A DNA stretch of 64,000 nucleotides from Mesorhizobium sp. 131-2-1 (GTDB lineage Bacteria; Pseudomonadota; Alphaproteobacteria; Rhizobiales; Rhizobiaceae): contig NZ_AP023247.1 in NCBI RefSeq assembly GCF_016756535.1, positions 4,216,501 to 4,280,500 on the forward strand, read 5' to 3'. A model generated the notes under the pieces. It ran no database searches and was not told the origin of the DNA. It saw only the letters and a program-made list of their open reading frames with translations. Position 1 is the stretch's first letter; every line of letters starts with the position of its first letter. Both the position numbers and the translations under genes were made by a program. This document shows, in pieces, positions 1 to 8,742 of the stretch.

Positions 1-729
1 GGCCAGGGCATTGCGCCCCTCGAGCGCATAGGCCACGCCGGAGATCGACTGGCAGCGGGCATTCTGGAAATCGACGTCGTCCGGGGCAAGTCCGGTGCCG
101 CCCGGCAGCATGGCCCGCGATGCGAGCGCGAGAGCAAGTTCCGTATTGCCAACGGCGAGCGCCTGCTCGGCCTTCCCGGCAAGATCGAGCGCCAGTTCAG
201 CGGCCGACGGCAGGGCCTGCCCGGCAGCGGCGCCGGCGGAGAGCTTCGCCCACGACTGGGCTTGGTCCTCCAGTTGCTTGCGCTGCGCCTCGCCGAAGCG
301 TTCGCCCATCCACAGCGCGGTGATGGTCACCGTCTCGATCGCTTCCTTGTAGCGGCCGAGATCGGCAAGCGCATAGGCGCGCGACACCAACAGCGAATTC
401 TTCATGTCGGCATCGGGCTGCGGCGCGCCGAGCGCGAGCGCCAGGCCCTCATCCGCCAGCTGCAACGCGAAGGCCGGGTTGCCGTCGAAACGGGTTGTGT
501 CGGCATACATGGCGTAGATGATCGCAAAGTCGGGCGTGAGCTCGCCCTTGCGGCGGGCGTCGCGCAGAGCCTCGCTGAATATGCCGCGCACTTCGGGGTA
601 GCTGTCGTTCTTGCGGTAGGCCTCGGCCGCCTTCCCAGCCAGGGCGAAAGGATCGATGCGGTCAGCCAGGGCAATATTTGCCTGGAGACATAGCAGGGAC
701 GCGGCGATGAGGCGCAAAACCGTCTTCAA
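1..729 (-). CDS. Exported TPR-like protein, 3' end cut by the window edge
   Basis: At least 243 residues are readable from a TTG start at 729. The start shares bases with the TGA of the upstream CHAT gene (TTGA overlap), so the two are translationally coupled. The first residues form a clear signal peptide: [12 protein letters not shown], then a hydrophobic stretch ending in ALAD. The rest is Ala/Leu-rich and helical with TPR-like pairs (for example ADLGRYKEAIETV). No enzyme motif is visible. The C-terminus lies outside the window. Because CHAT proteases usually work with TPR modules, I infer that this is the scaffold or substrate-recognition partner of the exported CHAT protein. The TTG start is inferred from the signal peptide and the coupling. 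Confidence 0.7.
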   Translation of the reverse strand, partial: MKTVLRLIAASLLCLQANIALADRIDPFALAGKAAEAYRKNDSYPEVRGIFSEALRDARRKGELTPDFAIIYAMYADTTRFDGNPAFALQLADEGLALALGAPQPDADMKNSLLVSRAYALADLGRYKEAIETVTITALWMGERFGEAQRKQLEDQAQSWAKLSAGAAAGQALPSAAELALDLAGKAEQALAVGNTELALALASRAMLPGGTGLAPDDVDFQNARCQSISGVAYALEGRNALA

Positions 730-2414
730 TAGCCGCCCTCCCCGACAATGACGAAAGGCGCCCAGGCGGAAGGGTGCGCAAGCGAGGGATCGTCTTTGTT
801 CCCCATGAGATCGAGCATGGCCAGGCGCAACGCCTCGGCACGGCGGACCCTGACGCCGCTGCCGAGCGCGGCAAGCGTCTGCGTGGTCAGGCGGGCGGCG
901 GCATCGTCGCGGACCGGCCAGTGGGAGACGAGGATCGCCCGCGCGCCGGCATAGAGGAAGGCGCGCGCCAGGCCCGATAGACCTTCCGCATCCGGCCGGC
1001 CGTCGCCGCCGGCGGTGTTGCAGGCCGACAGGATGACCCATTGCGCCGACAGTTTCAGTTCCGCCACCTCGGACGCCGTCAGCAAACCATCATCCTGCGC
1101 GGTGGCGACTTGCGGTGGCGTCAGCACCAGGGCTGGCTCGGCCAGGCCGCGCAGGTCGCCAGAGAGCAGGCCGTGGGTGGCGAAGGCCAGCACATCGGTC
1201 GTCGACAGGTCGGCCTGCTTGACGATGATCTCGCTCGCCCGCGCCCCGATATAGAGGTCCGTTTCGGGCGCGCCGAGAATGGCGGCGAGCTTGCGCAGTT
1301 CCGGGCCGGTCTGCGGCAGCGCCGGCAGATCGCGCACCGCTTCGACGTCGGCCAGGCTGCCGCGAAAGAAGCCGGTGGACGAGGCGGATGCCACCTGCAC
1401 CGTCTCGCCGCCCAGCACCGGAGCGCCGAAGCCACGAAAGGCGGAGCGCTTTTCGGCGCCGCGCGGCGGCGGGTATTTGCGGATGACGGCAAGGCTGTCG
1501 ACCGACGGCAAGGTGGTGAAGGCATAGTGCCTCGCCAGCCAATCGGTCCGGCGCAGCGCCTCCGGGTCGGTGTCCTCGCCGACGGGCGCCGAGGCGACGA
1601 GCACCGACAGGGGAAGCCCAGCCAGCGGACCGTCATTGACGACAAAGACATGGCGCGCGGCCTTCAGCGCCGTCTCGACCGGCCTGACCAACTCGCCGTA
1701 GAGGATATTGGCCGTCAAGCGATCGAAAGGCGCGACACGCGGTCTGTCCATGCCGGGAACCAGCGTCCTGGCGCCGCGCGCGGCCGCCGCCGGATCGAGC
1801 TCGGCCCGCAATCTGGCGATGTCGTCGCCGAGGACTTCCGCCCCGTAACCGGTCTCGGTCCAGGCGCTGTCGTGCTTGCCGATGCCCCAGGCGAAGATGT
1901 GGTCGTGCCCGGCAAGCATGAGCAGCAGGCCCTCGTCCTCCTCCAGCAGGGCCTGCACGTCGGCCACCGACAGCGGTTTGGGATGGGCAAGGTCGGCATA
2001 GCGCGGAAAGGACCGCGCCAGCCTGGTGTCGACACCGACCAGCTCGGCGCGCATCGAATCGATCTCGCCGCGCAAGCGCACCAGCGCGTCGGCGCCGCTC
2101 GCGCCGGCAGAAGTCGCCTGCCCCAGCGCCTTTTCCTTCTCGTCGACCATGGCCACGAGATCCTGGCGCTGGCGCACGATGCCGGCCAGCTCGGGCGAGC
2201 CGGCGGCGGCGCGCAGGCCAAGCTGCTGCAGGGCGTTGCCGGCGGAGGAAAGCAACGCCCATTGCGCTGCCTCGAACGCTTCTTCGAGGTGTCGGTCGGC
2301 TGCCAGCGCTGCCGCCGGCGCGGCGACGGACGCCAGCCCGACCGCCACGACACAGATGCGAGCCAGGCGCCAAAGCGCCCGCGCCGACTTCAGATCAACC
2401 AGCCCCAATGACAA
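726..2414 (-). CDS. Exported CHAT-domain protein (putative caspase-like protease)
   Basis: 562 aa. Residues about 10-39 look like a signal peptide (hydrophobic, ending AALAAD), so the protein is probably periplasmic. Residues 40-140 are helical and coiled. The C-terminal half is a CHAT domain, a caspase relative. The catalytic dyad is visible as His414 in FATHGLLSG and Cys465 in [10 protein letters not shown], followed by the family-typical [11 protein letters not shown] and VSHWPV. Most CHAT proteins carry many TPRs in the same chain; here the N-terminal part is short and a separate TPR-like exported protein follows with overlapping start and stop. Family knowledge supports a peptidase-type fold; activity and substrate are unknown. 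Confidence 0.85.
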   Translation of the reverse strand: MSLGLVDLKSARALWRLARICVVAVGLASVAAPAAALAADRHLEEAFEAAQWALLSSAGNALQQLGLRAAAGSPELAGIVRQRQDLVAMVDEKEKALGQATSAGASGADALVRLRGEIDSMRAELVGVDTRLARSFPRYADLAHPKPLSVADVQALLEEDEGLLLMLAGHDHIFAWGIGKHDSAWTETGYGAEVLGDDIARLRAELDPAAAARGARTLVPGMDRPRVAPFDRLTANILYGELVRPVETALKAARHVFVVNDGPLAGLPLSVLVASAPVGEDTDPEALRRTDWLARHYAFTTLPSVDSLAVIRKYPPPRGAEKRSAFRGFGAPVLGGETVQVASASSTGFFRGSLADVEAVRDLPALPQTGPELRKLAAILGAPETDLYIGARASEIIVKQADLSTTDVLAFATHGLLSGDLRGLAEPALVLTPPQVATAQDDGLLTASEVAELKLSAQWVILSACNTAGGDGRPDAEGLSGLARAFLYAGARAILVSHWPVRDDAAARLTTQTLAALGSGVRVRRAEALRLAMLDLMGNKDDPSLAHPSAWAPFVIVGEGGY

Positions 2415-2516
2415 GCCCCTGCCCGCCGATCGCCATGCCGGGATAGGCGGCGATCACGCCATCATTGTGGTGGGACGAGAGGGATGCAAGGGGGCGGTGG
2501 GACGCCAGCCTGCGGT

Positions 2517-3566
2517 TCAGGTACTTGCCACCGGCGTCCAGATCACATCGTCGATCCGCGCCGCGCCGGTCGCCAGCATCACCAGCCGGTCGAAGCCGAG
2601 CGCGGAGCCGCTCGCTTGCGGCATGCTGGCCAGCGCCGCGAGGAAATCCTCGTCGATCGGATAGCGCTCGCCGTAGACGCGCTCCTTCTCGTCCATCTCG
2701 GCGGCGAAGCGGCGGCGCTGCTCGGCGGGGTCGGTCAGTTCGCCGAAAGCGTTGGCGAGCTCGACGCCGCAGCAATAGAGCTCGAAACGCTCGGCAACGC
2801 GCGGATCCGCCGCGCTCGGCCGGGCAAGGGCAGCTTCCGAGACCGGATAGCCATGGAGGATGGTGGCCCGCCCCTGCCCCAGCGCCGGCTCAACCTTCTC
2901 GACCATCACGCGGCTGAACAGGTCGGCCCAATGATCGTCGGGCGCGGTGCGCAGGCCGGCACGGACGAGGGCATCATGCAGCGCAGCGCGATCGGTGCCG
3001 CCGTCGGCGGAGACGGTGGCGAGAAGGTCGATGCCGGCATGGCGAGAAAAAGCCTCAGTGACACTCAGCCGCTCCGGCTCGGCGAAAGGGTCGGCCTCGC
3101 GGCCACGGAAACGGAAGATTCTAGCGCCAGCCTTCTCCGCCGCCAGCGCCAGGAATTCGGCGCAGTCCGCCATCAGGCTCTCATAAGTTTCGCCGACACG
3201 GTACCATTCGAGCATGGTGAATTCCGGATGATGCAAGGGCCCGCGCTCGCGGTTGCGCCACACCGGGCCGAGGCTGAAGATGCGCCGCTCGCCAGCGGCA
3301 AGCAGCTTCTTGCAGGCGAATTCCGGCGAAGTGTGCAGATAGAGCGGCTGGCGCGCAGCGTCCGTCCCGATCGCCTCGGTGGCGAAGGCAGCCAGATGCG
3401 CCTCGTTGCCGGGCGAGACCTGGAGCGCCGATGTCGTGACCTCGATGAAATCGCGCTCGCCGAACCAGCCGCGCAAGGCGGTGGCAATGGCGTTGCGCGC
3501 CAGCAGCCGCGACCGGCGGTCGGCATGGACATCAGGCGTCCACCAGGGGGAAGCTTCGCTGCTCAT
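2517..3566 (-). CDS. epmA: EF-P--(R)-beta-lysine ligase (lysyl-tRNA synthetase paralogue, GenX/PoxA)
   Basis: 349 aa. A stand-alone class II aminoacyl-tRNA synthetase core of the LysRS type with no anticodon-binding domain, which is the hallmark of EpmA. Visible features are motif 2 ([21 protein letters not shown] region with its Arg and Glu) and motif 3 near the C-terminus ([12 protein letters not shown]). Family knowledge: it activates (R)-beta-lysine and attaches it to the tip lysine of EF-P, which helps ribosomes through polyproline stretches. I chose the ATG at 3566 because the open frame upstream encodes non-conserved residues. It is divergent from efp 129 bp away. The EpmB aminomutase that makes beta-lysine is not in the window. 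Confidence 0.9.
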   Translation of the reverse strand: MSSEASPWWTPDVHADRRSRLLARNAIATALRGWFGERDFIEVTTSALQVSPGNEAHLAAFATEAIGTDAARQPLYLHTSPEFACKKLLAAGERRIFSLGPVWRNRERGPLHHPEFTMLEWYRVGETYESLMADCAEFLALAAEKAGARIFRFRGREADPFAEPERLSVTEAFSRHAGIDLLATVSADGGTDRAALHDALVRAGLRTAPDDHWADLFSRVMVEKVEPALGQGRATILHGYPVSEAALARPSAADPRVAERFELYCCGVELANAFGELTDPAEQRRRFAAEMDEKERVYGERYPIDEDFLAALASMPQASGSALGFDRLVMLATGAARIDDVIWTPVAST

Positions 3567-3695
3567 CGGCAGGAAAATCGCCAAGAAGGCTGGCGGTTCG
3601 GCGCAAGATGCGCTAGGGCGCACGCGGTGGCCGCCGTAGCCGATTTGTGGCAATCAACGCTTGCAGGCCGAAAAACTCGATTGGGATTGAACACT

Positions 3696-4265
3696 GTGGT
3701 CAAGGTCATCGCCAGCTCCTTACGCAAAGGCAACGTCGTCGATAAGGACGGCAAGCTCTATGTCATCCTCTTTGCCGAAAACATCCACCCTGGCAAGGGC
3801 ACGCCGGTGACCCAGCTCGACATGCGCCGCATCGGCGACGGCGTGAAGATTTCGGAACGCTATCGCACGACCGAGATGGTGGAGCGCGCCTATGTCGAGG
3901 AGCGCGAGCATACCTTCCTCTATTCGGACGGCGAAGGCTTCCATTTCATGAATCCGGAAAGCTACGACCAGGTCGTGGCTCCGGAAGGCGTGGTCGGCGA
4001 CATGGCTCCCTATCTGCAGGAAGGCATGGCGGTGCAGCTGGCGCAGTTCAACGGCGTGCCGATCTCGCTGGTGCTGCCGCAGCGCGCGACCTTCGAGGTG
4101 GTCGATACCGAGCCGGTCACCAAGGGCCAGACGGCATCCTCGTCCTATAAGCCGGCAACGCTGTCCAACGGCGTGCGCACGGCGGTGCCGCCGCACATTT
4201 CCGCCGGCACGCGCGTGGTGGTGATGACCGCCGACGGCTCCTACGTCGAGCGCGCCAAGGACTGA
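3696..4265 (+). CDS. efp: Translation elongation factor P
   Basis: 189 aa from a GTG start, giving [12 protein letters not shown] at the N-terminus as in rhizobial EF-P. The open frame extends far upstream, but that part is antisense to epmA and is not conserved. The KOW-like N-domain carries the loop [10 protein letters not shown]; with this start its lysine is residue 34, exactly the position that is beta-lysylated in E. coli EF-P. Two OB-like domains follow, ending in the usual region after [16 protein letters not shown] binds between the P and E sites and relieves stalling at polyproline. The divergent neighbour epmA encodes the modifying enzyme. The ribosome-binding site before the GTG is weak. 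Confidence 0.95.
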   Translation: MVKVIASSLRKGNVVDKDGKLYVILFAENIHPGKGTPVTQLDMRRIGDGVKISERYRTTEMVERAYVEEREHTFLYSDGEGFHFMNPESYDQVVAPEGVVGDMAPYLQEGMAVQLAQFNGVPISLVLPQRATFEVVDTEPVTKGQTASSSYKPATLSNGVRTAVPPHISAGTRVVVMTADGSYVERAKD

Positions 4266-4281
4266 GCCCAGACCTCCAAAC

Positions 4282-5385
4282 TTACCAGAGCTCGCCGGCG
4301 ATCAGGCGGGCCGCTTCTTCATGGCCGCGCGACAAGGCCGGATCGGCGCCGAAGAGCCGGGCATTGGCCGACCATGAGGCCTGCCGGCCGGGAGCGCGGG
4401 CGACCTTGACCGCCGCGATCAGGTCGCGGCGCGAGCTGGCGCTGGAGATGACGAGGCCGGCATCGGCCTGCTCCACCAGATGGGCAAAGCCGCAGGTCTC
4501 GGTGACGATGATCGGCAATCCATTGGCCAGCGCCTCGACGAGGACCGTTCCGGTGGTCTCGATCCGCGCCGGGTGAAGCAGCAAGTCGGCCGCAGCCATG
4601 ACCGCGGGAATGTCGTCGCGGAAACCGAGGAATTTCACGTTGCCGCGCACCCGCCACGGCATTCCGCGCAGCACATGGTGCGCCATCGGACTGTCGGCGG
4701 CGATCCCGGCGACCAGCCAGACGCAGCCTGGAAAGGCCTCCAGCGCGCGGGCCACGCGGTCGAAACCTTTCACCCAGGCCGCCCAGCCGACCGACAGCCA
4801 GGTTTCCGCCCCTGGCCTGATGCCGAGCTTGGCCCGGACGCGCTCGCGCGTTCCATCGCTGCGCAATTGCGGCAGCCGCCGCGCCGGATCGAGGTTGGGC
4901 GAAATCCGCCGGAAGCGGCTATCCGGCGTCTTCCAGACGCTCTGATACTCGCTCTGCTGGCGCTCGCTGAGCATGATCAAGCTGGTGCGGGCGTCGGGCG
5001 CGAAGCAATCGTGCTCGAGCTGCATCTGGGTGCGGAAGCGCGGCGACAAAGCGCGCCAGGCGCCCTGCTTGACCTTGGCATAGGAGCGGTCGCCCGAATA
5101 GTAGACGTCGAGCATCGGCAGCTTGTTGAAGCCGACGATGCGGTCGAAGTCGCGCCGCTGCTGGTTGAGCGCCGCACCCAGCGCCACGTCGCGGCCGGGA
5201 TTGGTGCGGTTGGCGGCCTTGACGATCCTGACCTGACAGCCGGGATCGGTGATCGCGCCGCGTATTTCGGTGGTCAGGATGGTGACGTCATGGCCGGCGG
5301 CGGCGACATGCCTGGCAATCGACAGACAGTCGCGCTGCAGCCCGCCGAAAGCCGACAGATTGCTGATCGCCATGCCGAAACGCAT
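4282..5385 (-). CDS. WaaG-like lipopolysaccharide core glycosyltransferase (GT4)
   Basis: 367 aa. Resembles the E. coli LPS core alpha-1,3-glucosyltransferase WaaG along its whole length: an N-terminal FGGLQRD glycine loop, RIVGFNKLPMLDVYYSGD, a C-terminal FRDDIPAVMAAADLLLHPA, and the GT-B nucleotide-sugar Glu region (ETTGTVLVEALANGLP). The ATG at 5385 places FGGLQRD exactly 12 residues from the start, as in WaaG; an upstream start at 5412 would add nine unconserved residues. Probably cytoplasmic or peripheral at the inner membrane, adding a sugar from a UDP-sugar to the LPS core. It stands alone, with no other core gene beside it, so donor and acceptor cannot be assigned. Confidence 0.8.
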   Translation of the reverse strand: MRFGMAISNLSAFGGLQRDCLSIARHVAAAGHDVTILTTEIRGAITDPGCQVRIVKAANRTNPGRDVALGAALNQQRRDFDRIVGFNKLPMLDVYYSGDRSYAKVKQGAWRALSPRFRTQMQLEHDCFAPDARTSLIMLSERQQSEYQSVWKTPDSRFRRISPNLDPARRLPQLRSDGTRERVRAKLGIRPGAETWLSVGWAAWVKGFDRVARALEAFPGCVWLVAGIAADSPMAHHVLRGMPWRVRGNVKFLGFRDDIPAVMAAADLLLHPARIETTGTVLVEALANGLPIIVTETCGFAHLVEQADAGLVISSASSRRDLIAAVKVARAPGRQASWSANARLFGADPALSRGHEEAARLIAGELW

Positions 5386-5501
5386 GAAGATATTCCCAAA
5401 GCCCCTCTGCATTTAGCTTTTCTTTCAGTGACTTGGCAATATGCGAGGGCACGGCGGGCGCCTCGATCACGAAGTTCTGAACACGCCCCCGGCTTCGCCT
5501 T

Positions 5502-6158
5502 CTATTTGTTCGCCACCGTGGGGGCATAGCCGGGCCGGCGCACCGCCCTCACCTTGCCGCTGTTGCCGCCGCCGCAGAAGAAGCAGCCAGCGCCATCGGA
5601 TTCCAGTCCGGACACGCCCATTCCGGGCGGCATATCCAGCGTCTGGAGCACCTCGCCGGTCGCAGGATCGATGCGCCGCAGATCGCTCTCGTCGCCTTCC
5701 CAGGTGCCGTGCCAGAGCTCGCCGTCGACCCAGGTGACGCCAGTGACGACGCGCTTGGTCTCGATGGTGCGGATCACCTTGCCGGTCTCGGGGTCGATCT
5801 GATGGATCTTGCGGGCGCGGTACTCGCCAACCCAGAGCGAACCTTCGGCCCAGGTCAGGCCGGAGTCGCCGCCATTGCCGGGGGCCGGGATTGTGGCGAT
5901 GACCTCGCCGGTCTGCGGATCGATCTTCTGGATGCGTTCTTCGGCTATCTGGTAAAGATGCCTGCCGTCGAAGGCGGTTCCGGCATGCGCGGCGACATCG
6001 ATCGAGCGCAGTGTCGCTCCTGACCCGGGATCGAGCGCATTGAGCTTGTCGCCCGAGGCAAACCAGACCTTCTCGCCGTCGAACGTCACGCCAGCCACGG
6101 TCTTCACCCCCGGAAAGGGTCCGTACTCACGCAGGATTTCGGCAGCGGCTCGTTTCAT
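5502..6158 (-). CDS. Beta-propeller protein (Vgb / glutamine-cyclotransferase-like)
   Basis: 218 aa with no signal peptide. Contains about five propeller-blade repeats of the pattern KIDPxTGEVI / LWVGEY (KIDPQTGEVIATI, QIDPETGKVIRTI, RIDPATGEVLQTL), typical of streptogramin-lyase/SMP-30/glutamine-cyclotransferase-type propellers. The C-terminus has a cysteine pair in GCFFCGGG followed by a basic tail. No catalytic residues can be assigned, so the biochemical role is open. It lies 36 bp downstream of the HTH regulator gene on the same strand, so they are probably cotranscribed. Confidence 0.6.
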   Translation of the reverse strand: MKRAAAEILREYGPFPGVKTVAGVTFDGEKVWFASGDKLNALDPGSGATLRSIDVAAHAGTAFDGRHLYQIAEERIQKIDPQTGEVIATIPAPGNGGDSGLTWAEGSLWVGEYRARKIHQIDPETGKVIRTIETKRVVTGVTWVDGELWHGTWEGDESDLRRIDPATGEVLQTLDMPPGMGVSGLESDGAGCFFCGGGNSGKVRAVRRPGYAPTVANK

Positions 6159-6194
6159 CTTGATTCTCCATCGACCTGAATAATGCGCGGAACC

Positions 6195-7415
6195 CTAGTC
6201 GCTCGGCAGCGGACCCGGGAGTAACAAGACAGTCGGGAATCCGGTCACCGGCGGCATCATCCAGCGGCGGGCTCGGCCGCGGCCAATGGCCTGAACCTTC
6301 TTCTCTGCCGAAAGCTCCTCCATCGCCCGCTGCACGGTGCGGGCGCTGGCGCCGAGCGCGATCGCCAGCGCCGAACTCGACCAGGACTCGCCGTCGGCGA
6401 GGAAGGCGAGCACCGCGCCGTGCTCTTCCTCGACCGGCGGCGCCAGTACGACCACCTCGCTGGCGCCAAGCGGCGTCAGCGCAAAGCCGGCGGCGGTCGC
6501 GTTGATTTCGGCGAACGCGCCGAGTTCGGCGCGCAGCCGCCCCATCTCGACCCTGAGCCGCGCGCGATGCGATTCATCGGCATGCCTTGCCCGGAAGGCC
6601 CGTCTCAAAAGCGTTTCGCGCGAGGCATCCGCTGGCCAGGCCTCGGCGAGCGTGCGCGCCAGCGCAAACAGCACCGGCCGGGTGGCCAGCGAGACAACCG
6701 TATCCGCCTCACGCACGACGTTGCGGCAGGCATCGATAACGAGCGCGCCGGACGCCAGCAGCGTCTCGACCTCATCGAGCGGCAGCAATGTCTCCGATGC
6801 CTGCGCAATCTTCCGGCCTACGGGCGTGTTCAACACCAGGGAGGCTGCTTCGACTTCCGCCCTCAGCGCCGGAATGTTGGCCTCGTAGGCGGCGAGCGAT
6901 GCGCGGCCGAACGCCGAGCGCGCCGCCTTCGTCCGCAAACGCCGCACCGCGATGCCGGCGGCGGCGAGCTCATGCGCGACACGCGCGACCGGCGGCAGCG
7001 GCGCCGGATCGAAGCCGGCAAGCAGGCGCTCGGCTTCGTCGAGCCGGCCGATCAGGATCAGGCGGCGCGCCTCGATACTGCCGGCATAGGCGGCGTTCAC
7101 CCGGTCGCCATGCGCATCAAGCGTCGCGCGCGCCGCCCGCAGCGCCTTTTCGGGCCAACCAAGGTCGCGCGAGACCAGCGCGATCTCGGCTTCGGCGACG
7201 ACGCAGCGGGCGCGCGCCACCGCCTCCCTGGGGCTGAAGGCGCGGGCCGCGCTCTTCAGTAGCGTCTTTGCCTTGGCGAAGTCGCCGAGCTGCGCCATGG
7301 CGATGCCGCGCAGAGCCAGTGCGGCTGCGTCCTGGCGCAGCGCGACGCGCTTCAGGGCGCCGAGCGGATCCCCAGCGGCGAGCGCACGGCCGGCGGCATT
7401 GATCAGCGAGTCCAT
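6195..7415 (-). CDS. Putative transcriptional regulator: helical repeat sensor with C-terminal winged HTH
   Basis: 406 aa, cytoplasmic. The first about 250 residues are Ala-rich helices with TPR/SARP-like character (LGDFAKAKTLLKSAARAF, GRLDEAERLLAGF). A helix-turn-helix lies near residues 335-380: WSSSALAIALGASARTVQRAMEEL, then a basic wing-like GRGRARRW. The gene is divergent from the DUF899 gene (113-bp gap) and precedes the beta-propeller gene, so it plausibly controls both. The ligand is unknown. Function rests on the HTH only. Confidence 0.6.
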   Translation of the reverse strand: MDSLINAAGRALAAGDPLGALKRVALRQDAAALALRGIAMAQLGDFAKAKTLLKSAARAFSPREAVARARCVVAEAEIALVSRDLGWPEKALRAARATLDAHGDRVNAAYAGSIEARRLILIGRLDEAERLLAGFDPAPLPPVARVAHELAAAGIAVRRLRTKAARSAFGRASLAAYEANIPALRAEVEAASLVLNTPVGRKIAQASETLLPLDEVETLLASGALVIDACRNVVREADTVVSLATRPVLFALARTLAEAWPADASRETLLRRAFRARHADESHRARLRVEMGRLRAELGAFAEINATAAGFALTPLGASEVVVLAPPVEEEHGAVLAFLADGESWSSSALAIALGASARTVQRAMEELSAEKKVQAIGRGRARRWMMPPVTGFPTVLLLPGPLPSD

Positions 7416-7528
7416 TCACGACCCGCCGCAAGAAATCCCGCCACACTTGTAACTCCCGCCATCGCGCCGTCCGGCCCTATGTCTGTCCTCGTCAATCCCA
7501 ACCAAACCGAAAGAACGGGACAAGAGCA

Positions 7529-8278
7529 ATGACCCAGCACATGAAGACACCGCCGATCGTTTCGCAGGAGGCCTGGGAAGGCGCCCACGAAGAGATGCTG
7601 GTGAAGGAGAAGGCGCTCACCCGCGCCAAAGATGCGCTCGCTGCGGAACGCCGCCGCATGCCATGGATGCTTGTCGAGAAGGATTATGTGTTCGAGGGCC
7701 CGAACGGCAAGGCAAGCCTGCTAGATCTGTTCGAGGGCCGCCGCCAGTTGGTCGTCTACCGCGCCTTCTTCGAGCCCGGTGTCTATGGCTGGCCGGAGCA
7801 TGCCTGCCGCGGCTGCTCGCTCGGCGCCGACCAGGTCGGCAACCTCGCCCATCTCAATGCCCGCGACACCACGCTTGCCTATGCCTCGCGCGCACCGCAG
7901 GCCGACATTCAGCGGCTGAAGAAGCGGATGGGCTGGGAGATGCCCTGGTACACCATCACCGACAGCTGGGATAAGGATTTCGGCGTCGACGAATGGCATG
8001 GCCACAATGTCTTCATCCGCGACGGCAAGCGCATCTTCCGCACCTATTTCATCAACAACCGCGGCGACGAGGCTTTTGGCACCGTCTGGAGCTATCTCGA
8101 CGTCACCCCGCTCGGCCGCCAGGAGGTGTGGGAGGATTCGCCGGAAGGCTATCCGCAGACCCAGACCTACAAGTGGTGGAACTGGCACGACAGCTACGAG
8201 GAAGGTGCCGCCCCAGACCAGAGATGGGTCGAGGTGTCGGATGCCGGCGAAGCGGCGTTCCGCAACAAGAGCGCCTGA
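7529..8278 (+). CDS. DUF899 family thioredoxin-fold-like protein
   Basis: 249 aa with no signal peptide. Matches the DUF899 family, which is predicted to be thioredoxin/peroxiredoxin-like: an N-terminal REALLxKEKAxTRAxDxLAAxRRxMPW-type segment, VEKDYVFEGPNGKASLLDLFEGRRQL, a CRGCSLGADQ cysteine pair (CxxC), and the C-terminal YKWWNWHD Trp-rich stretch. The CxxC suggests redox chemistry, but no reaction has been established that I can name. Start: ATG at 7529 after a purine-rich GGGACAAGAG. A small membrane protein follows 93 bp downstream. The divergent HTH gene is the likely regulator. Confidence 0.8.
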   Translation: MTQHMKTPPIVSQEAWEGAHEEMLVKEKALTRAKDALAAERRRMPWMLVEKDYVFEGPNGKASLLDLFEGRRQLVVYRAFFEPGVYGWPEHACRGCSLGADQVGNLAHLNARDTTLAYASRAPQADIQRLKKRMGWEMPWYTITDSWDKDFGVDEWHGHNVFIRDGKRIFRTYFINNRGDEAFGTVWSYLDVTPLGRQEVWEDSPEGYPQTQTYKWWNWHDSYEEGAAPDQRWVEVSDAGEAAFRNKSA

Positions 8279-8371
8279 GCGCGAAGCGACTCTGGCGGCG
8301 CCGACCGCGCCGCCGGAGCTGATCCTTCCAACGTTTCGCTGGGAGCCCAAGCATTTCGAAAGGCCGAAGAG

Positions 8372-8617
8372 ATGAGCATCGACAACCCCGCCCCCCGCGC
8401 GTCCGGCTTGAGCTTTGGCCTCGCCGATTGGCTCTGCCTGGCGGCAGCACCCACTTTCGCGATCATGGCGCTGCTGACGGCAGCCTATGGCAGCCATGAC
8501 ATGATGTGCATGCCCGGCCCCGGCGCCTCGATGCTCAGCGGCATGGTGCCGATGTACCTGCTGATGGCCGCCTTCCATCTTGCGCCGTGGCTGCGGCTGG
8601 TAGCGAGGCGGGCGTGA
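8372..8617 (+). CDS. Small inner-membrane protein
   Basis: 81 aa. Two predicted transmembrane helices (about residues 17-40, WLCLAAAPTFAIMALLTA, and 53-75, LSGMVPMYLLMAAFHLAPWL), separated by a loop with HDMMCMPGPG containing His, Met and Cys. That loop could bind metal or heme, but this is speculation. It ends in a basic ARRA. It lies downstream of the DUF899 gene on the same strand and is probably in one transcript with it. A GAAGAG stretch sits just before the ATG. Homologues next to DUF899 genes would confirm it. Confidence 0.6.
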   Translation: MSIDNPAPRASGLSFGLADWLCLAAAPTFAIMALLTAAYGSHDMMCMPGPGASMLSGMVPMYLLMAAFHLAPWLRLVARRA

Positions 8618-8742
8618 AATTGAGATTGCGGCGCATGACCGCGATCCCGGCCCAAATGTCTGCTTTGCGCAGGAAGCGGTGATGGCGAGAGCACCATCTG
8701 GCCGCCCCCGCCATTTGGAAGAACGGTGATCAGCGCCACCTG

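Noticed and set aside
2484..3695. A long open frame extending upstream of efp on the plus strand
   Set aside because: It is antisense to epmA and not conserved; EF-P is complete from the GTG at 3696.
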